A stretch of DNA of 64,000 bases, from assembly GCF_001895005.1 (NCBI RefSeq), contig NZ_BCXH01000012.1, positions 62,001 through 126,000 of the forward strand. Reading direction: 5' to 3'. Position 1 is the first letter of the stretch. Every line of letters starts with the position of its first letter. The stretch comes from Rhodococcus yunnanensis NBRC 103083 (lineage in GTDB: Bacteria > Actinomycetota > Actinomycetes > Mycobacteriales > Mycobacteriaceae). Of this stretch, positions 7,218 to 15,687 are shown in pieces. The translations under genes were made by a program, and so were the position numbers. Below the pieces are notes generated by a model that was given only the letters and a program-made list of their open reading frames with translations, was not told the origin of the DNA and did no database searches.

Positions 7218-8361
7218 ACCCGAGGTAGATGGTCCAGGCGTACACGAGCACCGCACCGAGGACGTCGACGGTTCCCAGCCAGGCGAGAACGGCTGGTCGT
7301 GAGACGAGCCAGATGGAGTCCTGGAAGAAGCTGAGTATCCAGGGAACTCCGACGAGGGTCGTCGCGAGCCAGTACCCGGCGACGATCCTGGTGCCGAGCC
7401 GATGCCGATCCGGTCCGTGCAGCAGCCACACCAGCAGCGGCATCACCCATACCCAGTGATGCGACCACGAGATCGGCGAGATCAGCAGACCCAGAAGTTG
7501 CACGACGAGCAGCGTGCCGAGCCGGTCGCCCGGCCGCAGCGCGCGCCACGCGAAGAACGCGAGCGCGCCGACCACCACGACGCCTGCGATCCAGACGAGT
7601 CCGGATCCGACGTCGTGGCCCGCGATCCGGCTCATCGCACCGCGCAGCGATTGGTTCCAGACGGAGCCGACGGGGCCGATGCGGTCCGCGTCGCCCAGCA
7701 GCGTCGTGAAATAGGTGCCCGCTTGGTGACCGAGGACGAGGTAGCTGATTCCGACGGTGGCGACGAACGCGACGGCCGAGAACCCGGCGGCCTTCCACCG
7801 TCTGGTCGCGAGGAAGTACAGACCGGTGATCGCAGGTGTGAGTTTGATGCCTGCGATGAACCCGACGAGACCGCCTGCCAGCCACCAGCGGGCACTGCGA
7901 ATCGCGACGAGCGCGCCGAGCGCAAGGAATACGTTGACCTGCCCGTAGTCCAGCGTGGTGCGTACGGGTTCGGTCCACAGCGCCAGTGCCGTCCACGCCA
8001 TTGCGATGCGAGTCCAGTCCCGATCGGCAGCCACGAGCTGGAGGCTGAACTTGATCAGCAGGAACATCGCCCCGATGGTCGCGAGCTGCCAGCACACGCC
8101 CACGAGGGTGAACGGCAGGTAGTGGAGAGGGAAGAACACGAGCGCCGCGAACGGTGGGTACGTGAACGGCAGCGGAAAGTCCGGGGTCTCCTCGGAGTAC
8201 GTGAAGTCGTAGAGATCGTCTCGGAGCAGCGCGGCCGAACCGTCGACGTAGACGTGCAGGTCGACGAGATTCATGCCGTTCGGGGTCAGGAAGGCCCATG
8301 CGAGCCGCGCCACGACGGACAGCAGCAACAGAACGGGGGCAACTCGAACCATCCGGTTCAT
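7159..8361 (-). CDS. pimE: Polyprenol-dependent mannosyltransferase PimE (GT87)
   Basis: Integral membrane glycosyltransferase of 400 residues with about ten hydrophobic segments. In mycobacteria PimE adds the fifth, alpha-1,2-linked mannose to phosphatidylinositol tetramannoside on the periplasmic face, using polyprenyl-phosphate-mannose. The first outer loop has NLVDLHVYVDGSAALL, the place of the catalytic Asp in GT87/GT-C enzymes. HHWVWVMPLLVWL and SWSHHW are further family-like patches. Order with the pterin dehydratase and mutT2 matches Rv1159-Rv1160. The 3' end overlaps the pterin dehydratase gene. Functionally it is the partner of LpqW encoded 3 kb away. Confidence 0.85.
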   Translation of the reverse strand: MNRMVRVAPVLLLLSVVARLAWAFLTPNGMNLVDLHVYVDGSAALLRDDLYDFTYSEETPDFPLPFTYPPFAALVFFPLHYLPFTLVGVCWQLATIGAMFLLIKFSLQLVAADRDWTRIAMAWTALALWTEPVRTTLDYGQVNVFLALGALVAIRSARWWLAGGLVGFIAGIKLTPAITGLYFLATRRWKAAGFSAVAFVATVGISYLVLGHQAGTYFTTLLGDADRIGPVGSVWNQSLRGAMSRIAGHDVGSGLVWIAGVVVVGALAFFAWRALRPGDRLGTLLVVQLLGLLISPISWSHHWVWVMPLLVWLLHGPDRHRLGTRIVAGYWLATTLVGVPWILSFFQDSIWLVSRPAVLAWLGTVDVLGAVLVYAWTIYLGFSRREAEHLSRAPGAHPSS

Positions 8362-8652
8362 GTCGTGTCTGCTCCCGTTCGCGTGGTGTCCTCGTGTCGC
8401 CTCGGTTCGAGATCGACGCGGCGAGCCTATAGGGAACCCCTGCGTGGTTCACAAAATCACTTCACATATCCAAGGCTCTCGAATGATGCATTGTCACAAA
8501 TAACATTTGCATCACCTTTAACACCATTCACTCCTGCAACAGGCTAATCTGCCACGGAGCGTAATGGCGGCACCGGCTGTACAAGGGAGGGTCCGATACA
8601 TAGAGTGACCCCTCGAGCCAGGAACCGCTTAGCCGCGAGCTCGACTATCAGG

Positions 8653-9477
8653 ATGGGGAAACAAGTGCTTCGTTTCGGGGTAAAGCGCAGGGCTGCTGCT
8701 CTTGTCGCTGTTGCAGCTGCCGCCGCTCTCGCTATGCCGACCGCCGCGTCGGCCGAGCCGGCGCCGCCCGCAGCCGAGCTGCCACCGCTGATTCTTCCCA
8801 TTCCCGATCAGCCGCTTCCCGACTACGCACAGATCGAGGCACTCGCGTCCTTCGCTCCGGCAATTCTGGGCGCAGTAGCAGGACCGACCGACGTCGCGGC
8901 AGGCCCGCAGGCCGACCTGCTCGGCCAGGCTCGTGCACTTCTGGCCAACTCGGCACTGCCGGACCAGGTGAAGTCCACTCTCGAATCCGTCATCACGTTC
9001 CTCGACGGTTCGGGCGGCGGCGGACCGGAACTCCCTCCGGAGGCAGGCCCGGCCATCTCGCAGTTCCTCTACCCCACCATCGGTAAGGGCTGCATCTCGG
9101 ACACCGCCGATTCGGTCGGCAGTGCACTGGCCGTTCCCGGCCCCGCGACACTGCCACCGCCCGGACCAGGCGCAGGGCAAGCCGGCTTCGTCTTCACCGC
9201 ACTAGGCACCTCACCGATCGCCGAGACCCAGGAAGCGCCGCTGACCGTCACGTGGCTCAACCTCGACAACCGTCGCACCGGCACGCAGGATCTGACCGGA
9301 GCGTCACGGATCAACCCGGACGGCCCGGCCACGATCTCCGCCATCGCCGATACCGGCGCAGGTCGCGTCCTTGCCGTCATCTCCGGCTCCATCACGACGC
9401 AGTCGAAGGAAGATCCTTCCGCCGCGCCGCGCACGTGCAGCTTCCTTCCCACTATCGGAACCTTCTACGTCGCCTGA
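8653..9477 (+). CDS. Secreted protein A, Rv1157c-like Ala/Pro-rich family
   Basis: Exported protein of 274 residues. From ATG 8653 the signal peptide reads KRRAAALVAVAAAAALAMPT with cleavage predicted after ASA. The frame is open to GTG 8605, but that would put extra residues before the signal. A Pro/Ala-rich mature N-terminus leads to a domain with two conserved cysteines (KGCISD and RTCSFLPTIG), probably a disulfide. It is a paralogue of the protein at 12408-13226: both share F-x-YPT, a central VTWLN/VAWFN strand, VLAVISGS/VLAAVFGN and the final C-S/F-F-PT-G ending. The position beside pimE matches Rv1157c/Rv1158c. The AT-richer 290 bases upstream (8362-8652) hold no gene and probably the promoter. 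Function unknown. Confidence 0.8.
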   Translation: MGKQVLRFGVKRRAAALVAVAAAAALAMPTAASAEPAPPAAELPPLILPIPDQPLPDYAQIEALASFAPAILGAVAGPTDVAAGPQADLLGQARALLANSALPDQVKSTLESVITFLDGSGGGGPELPPEAGPAISQFLYPTIGKGCISDTADSVGSALAVPGPATLPPPGPGAGQAGFVFTALGTSPIAETQEAPLTVTWLNLDNRRTGTQDLTGASRINPDGPATISAIADTGAGRVLAVISGSITTQSKEDPSAAPRTCSFLPTIGTFYVA

Positions 9478-9502
9478 GTTCGTACGTGAGTAGGGTCTGC
9501 TC

Positions 9503-10702
9503 GTGAGCAGACCCGCCGCGTTCGTAGCGATCACCTATGCATTTGCCGTAGTCATGATGGGCACCACGATGCCCACTCCGGTCTACTCGCTGTATCAAGC
9601 CGAGTTCGGATTCTCGGTTCTCGTCGTCACTGTCATCTATGCCGCGTACGCGATCGGCGTTCTCACGGCGCTTCTCGCCTTCGGTCGGTGGTCCGACAGT
9701 CTCGGGCGACGGCCGATGCTCCTGGCGGGGATCGCTTTCGGCGTCGTGAGCGCGCTTGTCTTCGTCTTCGCGGGTTCTCTCACAGAGCTGTTGATCGGAC
9801 GCGTTCTGTCCGGGTTGTCCGCAGGCATCTTCGTCGGGACCGCGACGGTGACACTCGTGGAGATGGTGCCGGACAAGTGGCGGGCACACGCTCCCGCGAT
9901 CGCCACCGCCGCCAACATCGGCGGACTCGGCCTCGGACCGCTCGTTGCCGGTCTGCTCGTGCAGTACCTGCCCCAACCACTGCATCTGACGTTCGTCGTC
10001 GACATCGCTCTTCTGCTGGTTGCCGCCGTCGCTGTCGTGCTGGCTCCGGAGACCGTCCGCGTCGCCGCAGGGGCTCGTCCGCACATGCAGCGACTCTCGA
10101 TCCCCGCCCCTATTCGCGGCACATTCCTTCGCGCGGTGATCGGTGGCTTCGCGGGCTTCGCCGTTCTCGGCCTGTTCACCGCCGTCTCCCCCGGCTTCAT
10201 GAGCGGGGTGCTCGGTATCGACGACCATGCCGTCAGCGGGACCGTGGTGTTCCTGATGTTCGCGAGTTCGGCTGCGGCACAGATCGTACTGCGGGGTCTC
10301 GGCACCTCGTTTGCTCTGCGCGCGGGGTGCGTCGTGTTGGTCGCAGGCGTCGCGGCCTTGTGCGCGTCGCTTCTACTCGCGTCGTTGCCGCTACTGATCG
10401 TCAGCGCTGTCGTCTGCGGTATCGGACAGGGCATCACGTTCAGCAAGGGAATGGCGGCCGTGACGGCCGAGCTACCCGCAGATCGACGTGCCGAGGTGAC
10501 GTCGACGTTCTTCGTCGTCCTCTACATCGCCATTTCGGTGCCGGTCATCGGGGCGGGCGAGGCGGCGAATGCCTGGGGACTCGTCACCGCTGGCGTCGTC
10601 TTCTCCGTCGCGGTCGCCGTGCTGGCGGCAATTGCATTCGTGTTGTTGCAGATCGAATCGAGAACTTCTCGTCAGGAACCGAACGAATCCGATATCGCCT
10701 GA
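9503..10702 (+). CDS. Major facilitator superfamily transporter
   Basis: A 399-residue transporter with about twelve hydrophobic helices. The loop between helices 2 and 3 carries the MFS signature GRWSDSLGRRPML, and a similar but weaker version occurs between helices 8 and 9. The N-terminal TTMPTPVYSLYQAEFGFS is common in drug/sugar-efflux MFS proteins of actinobacteria. The start is GTG 9503, 25 bases after the secreted protein gene, so co-transcription is possible. The substrate cannot be told from the sequence. Confidence 0.85.
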   Translation: MSRPAAFVAITYAFAVVMMGTTMPTPVYSLYQAEFGFSVLVVTVIYAAYAIGVLTALLAFGRWSDSLGRRPMLLAGIAFGVVSALVFVFAGSLTELLIGRVLSGLSAGIFVGTATVTLVEMVPDKWRAHAPAIATAANIGGLGLGPLVAGLLVQYLPQPLHLTFVVDIALLLVAAVAVVLAPETVRVAAGARPHMQRLSIPAPIRGTFLRAVIGGFAGFAVLGLFTAVSPGFMSGVLGIDDHAVSGTVVFLMFASSAAAQIVLRGLGTSFALRAGCVVLVAGVAALCASLLLASLPLLIVSAVVCGIGQGITFSKGMAAVTAELPADRRAEVTSTFFVVLYIAISVPVIGAGEAANAWGLVTAGVVFSVAVAVLAAIAFVLLQIESRTSRQEPNESDIA

Positions 10703-10768
10703 TAGACGTACGCGGCAATTGCATAAATTACATCGATGAGATTCATGGCGCTTTTCTTTCGGAGATGA

Positions 10769-11488
10769 TCAGGCCAACGACCATTGGCCGTAGTCGGGCT
10801 TCAGAATTACGTTGATATCGACGTTGATTCCGTCGACTTTTCCTTTGTCGATCTGGACCTGGTGCAGATGCGCTTTCGGGTGCCGAAAGCCTTTCGGAGT
10901 TCCCCAGTTGTGCTGCCAGAACCACTGCCCGAGACCGGCGACGGACGCCAGTTCGATGGTCGGCGAATTCGCGTAGATTCCGGTGTTCTCCGGTCCGACG
11001 ACCGATTCCCAGCCGAGGATGTACGGCGCGATCATCGTCGCGAACTGGACGGCGGTCGGGTTGTCGTCGATGGAGGCGTAAATGGGCCTTCCCTCGGGCC
11101 CACCTGCGGCTCGGTGCAGTTCCAACCCACGCGTCGCGTGCTTGACCCCGGCTGCGTACCCGCCCTTCCAATCCGACGTCTCACCCTTGCCGAACTGGTA
11201 GTTGGACACCACCTCTAGCCCTGCCTCGGTCAGCGCGTCGGCCTCGTCACGCTCGATCGGCTTGCCGAGCATCCATTCGGCGCCCGGCCTGCGATCGGAC
11301 ACGTACCGGATGGCTCCGAGATGACCTGCGGCACGGATCGATTCCGGCGACGGCACCCCACCCGAGTAGTCGATCAGCGTTCCCAGTCCGTCGGCGTGCG
11401 CGGATTGCGCGCTCAAGGCGGCCAAGCCGACAGCGGCGGCCGAACCCACCGCGGCGTATTTGAACAGTTCGCGTCGCGATACGTGCAC
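10769..11488 (-). CDS. Tat-exported DUF1906 (Rv2525c-like) protein
   Basis: A 239-residue protein with a twin-arginine signal (HVSRRELFKYAAVGSAAAV, predicted cleavage after AHA). The mature part is a DUF1906 glycoside-hydrolase-like TIM barrel: LIDYSGGVPSPESI at the start, GLEVVSNYQFGKGE, GRPIYASIDDNPTAVQF and WFWQHNWG match the Rv2525c group. In M. tuberculosis that Tat substrate affects cell-wall properties and beta-lactam sensitivity; its substrate is not settled. The gene is convergent with the MFS gene (66 bases between stops) and divergent from terD. The 227 bases before terD hold no gene. Confidence 0.82.
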   Translation of the reverse strand: MHVSRRELFKYAAVGSAAAVGLAALSAQSAHADGLGTLIDYSGGVPSPESIRAAGHLGAIRYVSDRRPGAEWMLGKPIERDEADALTEAGLEVVSNYQFGKGETSDWKGGYAAGVKHATRGLELHRAAGGPEGRPIYASIDDNPTAVQFATMIAPYILGWESVVGPENTGIYANSPTIELASVAGLGQWFWQHNWGTPKGFRHPKAHLHQVQIDKGKVDGINVDINVILKPDYGQWSLA

Positions 11489-11715
11489 GATTTCGCCCCC
11501 AACATTGTTTTCTTACGGCGTGATTGTTCTCTTACGGCGTGTCGCCGGCTACTTCGGCGCCGACGCTGATATTTTCCGTGGTTTGCGTATTCCACCACAA
11601 TCACTCCCGTACCGCTAGTCACACCTGCCTCGGGAGCCGCATACGTACTCGATGAGAACACCCTTCACCTACTGTGGATGACACACGTCGGCACAAGCGA
11701 AGGAGAGTTGAGAAC

Positions 11716-12294
11716 ATGGGCGTCACCCTTGCGAAGGGCGGAAATGTCTCGCTGTCGAAACAAGCACCGAATCTCACCGCAGTCTCGATCGGACTCGGCT
11801 GGGATGTACGCAGCACCACCGGTGGAGATTTCGACCTCGATGCCAGCGCCATCGGACTCGACGTGAACAAGAAGTCCGTCAACGACCTCTTCTTCGTCTT
11901 CTACAACAACCTCCGTTCACCGGACGGCGCCATCGAGCACACCGGCGACAACCGGACCGGCGAAGGAGAGGGCGACGACGAGAGCATCGACATCGACCTG
12001 GTGGCGCTCTCCCCCGACGTCGACTCCATCGTCTTCCCCGTCTCGATCCACGACGCCGACGCACTGGGACAGAACTTCGGCCAGGTCGTCAATGCATTCA
12101 TACGGGTGGTGGACAGAGCCGACAATCGCGAGCTCGCTCGATTCGATCTGTCCGAGGACGCATCGACCGAAACCGCGATGGTGTTCGGTGAGCTGTACCG
12201 CCGTGGTCAGGAATGGAAATTCCGCGCGATCGGCCAGGGATATGCGTCCGGGCTCGAAGGAATTGTTCGCGACTACGGCATCAATATCGGATAG
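11716..12294 (+). CDS. TerD-family calcium-binding stress protein
   Basis: A 192-residue TerD-domain protein. The start is ATG 11716 with AAGGAGAG just upstream; the open frame before it lacks a good ribosome site. The sequence begins GVTLAKGGNVSLSKQAP, and has GLGWDVRSTTGGDFDLDASA, which carries the first cluster of acidic calcium ligands. DNRTGEGEGDDESIDIDL and IHDADALGQNFGQV follow. Family members are linked to tellurite and general stress response, but here only a single tandem-free copy is present and no other ter genes lie close, so resistance to tellurite should not be assumed. Confidence 0.9.
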   Translation: MGVTLAKGGNVSLSKQAPNLTAVSIGLGWDVRSTTGGDFDLDASAIGLDVNKKSVNDLFFVFYNNLRSPDGAIEHTGDNRTGEGEGDDESIDIDLVALSPDVDSIVFPVSIHDADALGQNFGQVVNAFIRVVDRADNRELARFDLSEDASTETAMVFGELYRRGQEWKFRAIGQGYASGLEGIVRDYGINIG

Positions 12295-12407
12295 CGCATT
12301 GCGTATCGATTGAATAACCGAGGACTTCTCGACTTGAGAATGTAACGGAACATGTGGTCGGATCACCTCATTCGTAACATTCGCCTCATGAGTCACAGGA
12401 GTCACAC

Positions 12408-13226
12408 ATGTCTCGTCGGTTCAGCCGCGTAGCGGGAACAGTCGCACTGTCCTGCGCAGCTCTGCTCGCTCTGCCGGCAACGGCGACAGCAGATCCGGCG
12501 CCACTCGATCCACTGTCGACGGCATTGTCGACTCTGCAGGCTCAGGGCACTGCCGCAGCGGACCCCGCACTGGCAGCAGCAACCGCCATTGCAGATACGC
12601 GCACCGACGTCGCCGAGACCACGGATTCCAATCCGCTCGCCGCGCTCGACGCTGCGAACGAGGTCCTCACCAGCCTCGGTATCACTCCGTTCTTCTACCC
12701 GACGGCGTCGATCAACTGCGCTGCCGTGCCTGGCCTCCCGCTCGATATCGCTCCGGCCGTCGCAGGCGCGGCGGGTGGGCCGTGGCCGAACGTGAAGCTC
12801 CCCGCGCTTCCCGCGCCGCTGCCTCAGCTGCCCGCATTGAACGCCGTCGAGAAGGGCGAGACGATGTTCGCGTTCGTCCCGGCCGGAATCGTCGACGACT
12901 CGGCGAACAAGTCCGGAATGCAGGTCGCGTGGTTCAACGTCAACACGCTGAAGGGCGGATTCGCCGACATGGGCGGAGCGACAACCACTCTCGTGGAGTC
13001 GATCATCTCCAACAGTGGTCTGACGGGGATACCTGCAGATCTCGCCCGCCAGGCGCTGGGCAACTTCGTCGCCGGCCTTCCCGCTGCCGGTGCGCGCCTC
13101 GCCCCGGTCGAAACCGGTTCCGGCACAGTGCTCGCCGCGGTCTTCGGCAACGTCACGCACAACACGCCTGCAGGCGAGAAGAGCTGCTTCTTCTTCCCGA
13201 CGGTCGGTCTCGTGAACGTGGCCTGA
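12408..13226 (+). CDS. Secreted protein B, paralogue of the 8653 gene
   Basis: Exported protein of 272 residues. The signal peptide is RRFSRVAGTVALSCAALLAL with cleavage after TATA/D. It shares with the 8653-9477 protein the FFYPT motif, a first Cys in SINCAAVPG, the strand MQVAWFNVNT, VLAAVFGNVTHN and the ending KSCFFFPTVGLVNVA. The middle is Ala/Pro/Leu-rich with no catalytic motif. An MFS gene, the DUF1906 gene and terD separate the two paralogues, so they look like an old duplication in a cell-envelope region. The gene stops 4 bases before the convergent SDR gene. Function unknown. Confidence 0.8.
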   Translation: MSRRFSRVAGTVALSCAALLALPATATADPAPLDPLSTALSTLQAQGTAAADPALAAATAIADTRTDVAETTDSNPLAALDAANEVLTSLGITPFFYPTASINCAAVPGLPLDIAPAVAGAAGGPWPNVKLPALPAPLPQLPALNAVEKGETMFAFVPAGIVDDSANKSGMQVAWFNVNTLKGGFADMGGATTTLVESIISNSGLTGIPADLARQALGNFVAGLPAAGARLAPVETGSGTVLAAVFGNVTHNTPAGEKSCFFFPTVGLVNVA

Positions 13227-13230
13227 CTCT

Positions 13231-14235
13231 TCACAGCCTCCCGACATCTCGAAGACCCGCCACCGTCGCAGCGAATGTATCGTTCGGTTCTCGAAACCGA
13301 ACGTTCAATTCGCGGGCGGTGGCGGTGTCGTCCGAGCACGGCATCTGCGTGTAGTACTGCATGGCCGCCTCCGATATCGGTGACCGAGACACCGGAGTAT
13401 CGAACGGCAGCACGGCATCGATGGCATCGGACGCCTTACCGAGGATGCGAAGTGTCATGTCGGGCACCGGAATCGGCACCACTACCGAATCCGACGCGCC
13501 GCGCAGAAGCTCGGCGATGGTGGCCGTCGACAGCCGCGTTCCCCCGACCATGTAGCGGCGGGGTCCGAGTCCCGGTTCCAGCGCGGCGGCATGCACCGCC
13601 GCGAGATCACGGACGTCGACGACGGTCCACGCCGCACTCCGCCCCGGAAGGACCCGCATCTTCAGTGCGGCTTCGACACCTTCGGCAGCCTCGCCGAACT
13701 GATTGCCTGCCGGCGGCCCGAGAACCATGCCGGGATACGTGATCACCACCGGGGCACCGCCGTCCTGCATGCCGCGCGCATAGAGGTCGACCTGCGCCTT
13801 CGATCGACCGTATGCATCGGTTCCGCCGACCACCGGCAGATCCGCCGTCAGCATGTCCAGACCGGGGTGAAACAGCGCCGTGAAGCTGGAGACGTGGACG
13901 ATCGGGTCGAGTCCCATCGACGCCGCAGTACCCAGAACGTTCTCTGCGCCTGCAAGATTGGTCGTCAGCATCTCCTGTGCCCGGCCGGGATCGGTGGCGA
14001 CGACGGCAGCCGCGTGCACCACACTGTCGCACCCACCCATGGCACGTTCGATCGATTCCTTGTCGGTGATGTCGCCGAGGCGAAAGTCGCCGATCGCGAC
14101 ACCGATCGAGGTGGCACTCGTCTCGAGCCTGGCAGGATCGCGTACCAGGAACCTGACATCGTGGCCTGCGTCGGCGACGGCTTTGGCCGTCCAGGCGCCG
14201 ACGAACCCGGTGCCGCCCGTGATCAGAACGCGCAT
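13231..14235 (-). CDS. NAD(P)-dependent extended SDR/epimerase-like enzyme
   Basis: A 334-residue extended short-chain dehydrogenase. The Rossmann motif is RVLITGGTGFVGAWTA at the N-terminus, with DITDKESIERA, HAAAVVATD and the active-site Tyr-Lys in DAYGRSKAQVDLYA; HVSSFTALF supplies the Ser. The ATG overlaps the WS/DGAT stop by one base (TGATG), which indicates translational coupling and a shared pathway, probably fatty-alcohol, wax or steroid-like lipid metabolism. The frame is open upstream, but the coupled ATG 14235 fits the family start. The substrate is not determined. Confidence 0.85.
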   Translation of the reverse strand: MRVLITGGTGFVGAWTAKAVADAGHDVRFLVRDPARLETSATSIGVAIGDFRLGDITDKESIERAMGGCDSVVHAAAVVATDPGRAQEMLTTNLAGAENVLGTAASMGLDPIVHVSSFTALFHPGLDMLTADLPVVGGTDAYGRSKAQVDLYARGMQDGGAPVVITYPGMVLGPPAGNQFGEAAEGVEAALKMRVLPGRSAAWTVVDVRDLAAVHAAALEPGLGPRRYMVGGTRLSTATIAELLRGASDSVVVPIPVPDMTLRILGKASDAIDAVLPFDTPVSRSPISEAAMQYYTQMPCSDDTATARELNVRFREPNDTFAATVAGLRDVGRL

Positions 14236-15635
14236 CAGATCTCCCCCGCTCGTGTCCGTGCCGCTTCCAGCAGTTCGTTCAACGACGTCTCCATGGCATC
14301 GGCCAGCGACTGCAGGTCCGGGGCCTGCTCCCGGCACGCGATCAGCCCGACGTCGAGACGGCCGTCACCGGACATCACCGTGATGTTCAGCCCCGCGCCG
14401 TGCATGATCGGCCCGAGCGGATACAGACCGGTCACCCGCGCACCGAGGAAGTACAGGGGCATCGGCGGACCCGGCACGTTCGAGACGACGAGATTGTGGA
14501 CGACGGGATGCCGCTCGGCCAGATCGAGCGCCGCATATGCCCGCATTGCGACGGCGAACGTTGCAGGAGAAGCGAACTGGGCCCAATCCTGCAACAGCGT
14601 GGCACCGATTTCCCTGTTGTGATCCTTGCCGACCTCGTGACTTTTCGAGATGGCCCGCAGTCGCTCGACGGGATCTGCGATATCGGTGGCCAGTGACGCG
14701 AACATGGCGGAGACCTGATTGGTACCGGGTCTTCCGCTCGTGTCGTGCACCGACACCGGAACGACGCCGATGAGCGAGTCGTCCGGCAGCTCGCCGATAC
14801 CGTCGAGATAGATCCGGAGCGCTCCGGCGCACATCGCCAACACGACATCGTTGACCTTGGCGCCGAACGCGTTCTTGATCTCTTTGACATCTGCGAGCCG
14901 AAGTTGCGCGAATGCGACGACGCGATGCGACGTCAGCGTCCCGTTGAACGGCGTTCGCGGCGCGGCGAACGGCGCGGGCATCGCCTCACCCCGACGTGCG
15001 CGCCCGATCCATCCGGTCAGAATCCGCGTGGTAGCGGGCAGGATCGTGGCCAAGTGCAGTGGCCGACTCGCGAACGAAATCAGGCTTCCCACAGCGAGAT
15101 CGAAGGTGTTGACCGAACCGACCCCGTCGACAGGAGCAGGCGCAGGTGCGCCGGGATCGAGACTGCACAGCTGCGAGATGATGTTCGCGCCGGATACGCC
15201 GTCGACGGTGGAGTGGTGCATTTTCAGGAAGATCGCCGTACTGCCGTCCGCCGTACCGTCGAGCACCCACAACTCCCACAGCGGCCGCGAACGATCGAGG
15301 GCCTGCGCGGCGAAATGTGCGCATGCAGAGGCGATCTCGGTGCGTCCTCCGGGTGCAGGCACCGTCATGTGATGGAAGTGTCGATCGATGTCGAAGTCTT
15401 CGTCCTCGATCCACACGGGATGCTCCAGGTTGAAGACACTGTCGTACAGCTTCTTACGGAGCGCGGGAATGGCTTCGATACGCCTGCCGAGTTCTGCTTT
15501 CAGCGACTCGGCGTCGTACCGGACGTCGCCACCCACGGGCTCGAGTACGACGACGCCGCACACGTTGAGCGGCTGGGTGGTGGTCTCCAGATACAGAAAG
15601 CTTGCGTCGAGTCCGCTCAGCCGCTCCATCCGCAC
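14235..15635 (-). CDS. Wax ester synthase/diacylglycerol acyltransferase (WS/DGAT)
   Basis: Acyl-CoA-dependent acyltransferase of 466 residues making triacylglycerol and/or wax esters at the membrane or lipid droplet. The N-terminus MERLSGLDASFLYLET is typical, PLWELWVLDG is the second family block, and the catalytic HHxxxDG is intact as HHSTVDG (residues 140-146). The C-terminal WES_acyltransf domain has VVSNVPGPPMPLYFLG. The start may be ATG 15635 or 15629. It is coupled to the following SDR gene and divergent from a second, atypical acyltransferase (52 bases between starts). Confidence 0.92.
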   Translation of the reverse strand: MRMERLSGLDASFLYLETTTQPLNVCGVVVLEPVGGDVRYDAESLKAELGRRIEAIPALRKKLYDSVFNLEHPVWIEDEDFDIDRHFHHMTVPAPGGRTEIASACAHFAAQALDRSRPLWELWVLDGTADGSTAIFLKMHHSTVDGVSGANIISQLCSLDPGAPAPAPVDGVGSVNTFDLAVGSLISFASRPLHLATILPATTRILTGWIGRARRGEAMPAPFAAPRTPFNGTLTSHRVVAFAQLRLADVKEIKNAFGAKVNDVVLAMCAGALRIYLDGIGELPDDSLIGVVPVSVHDTSGRPGTNQVSAMFASLATDIADPVERLRAISKSHEVGKDHNREIGATLLQDWAQFASPATFAVAMRAYAALDLAERHPVVHNLVVSNVPGPPMPLYFLGARVTGLYPLGPIMHGAGLNITVMSGDGRLDVGLIACREQAPDLQSLADAMETSLNELLEAARTRAGEI

Positions 15636-15687
15636 AATATTAGAACCTGTTGCAGTTGAGCGCTGTCGATTCGGCTATCCTGAACCG

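Noticed and set aside
11716..12294. Calling the TerD protein a tellurite-resistance determinant
   Set aside because: A single terD without terZABCEF partners is common in actinobacteria and does not show tellurite resistance.
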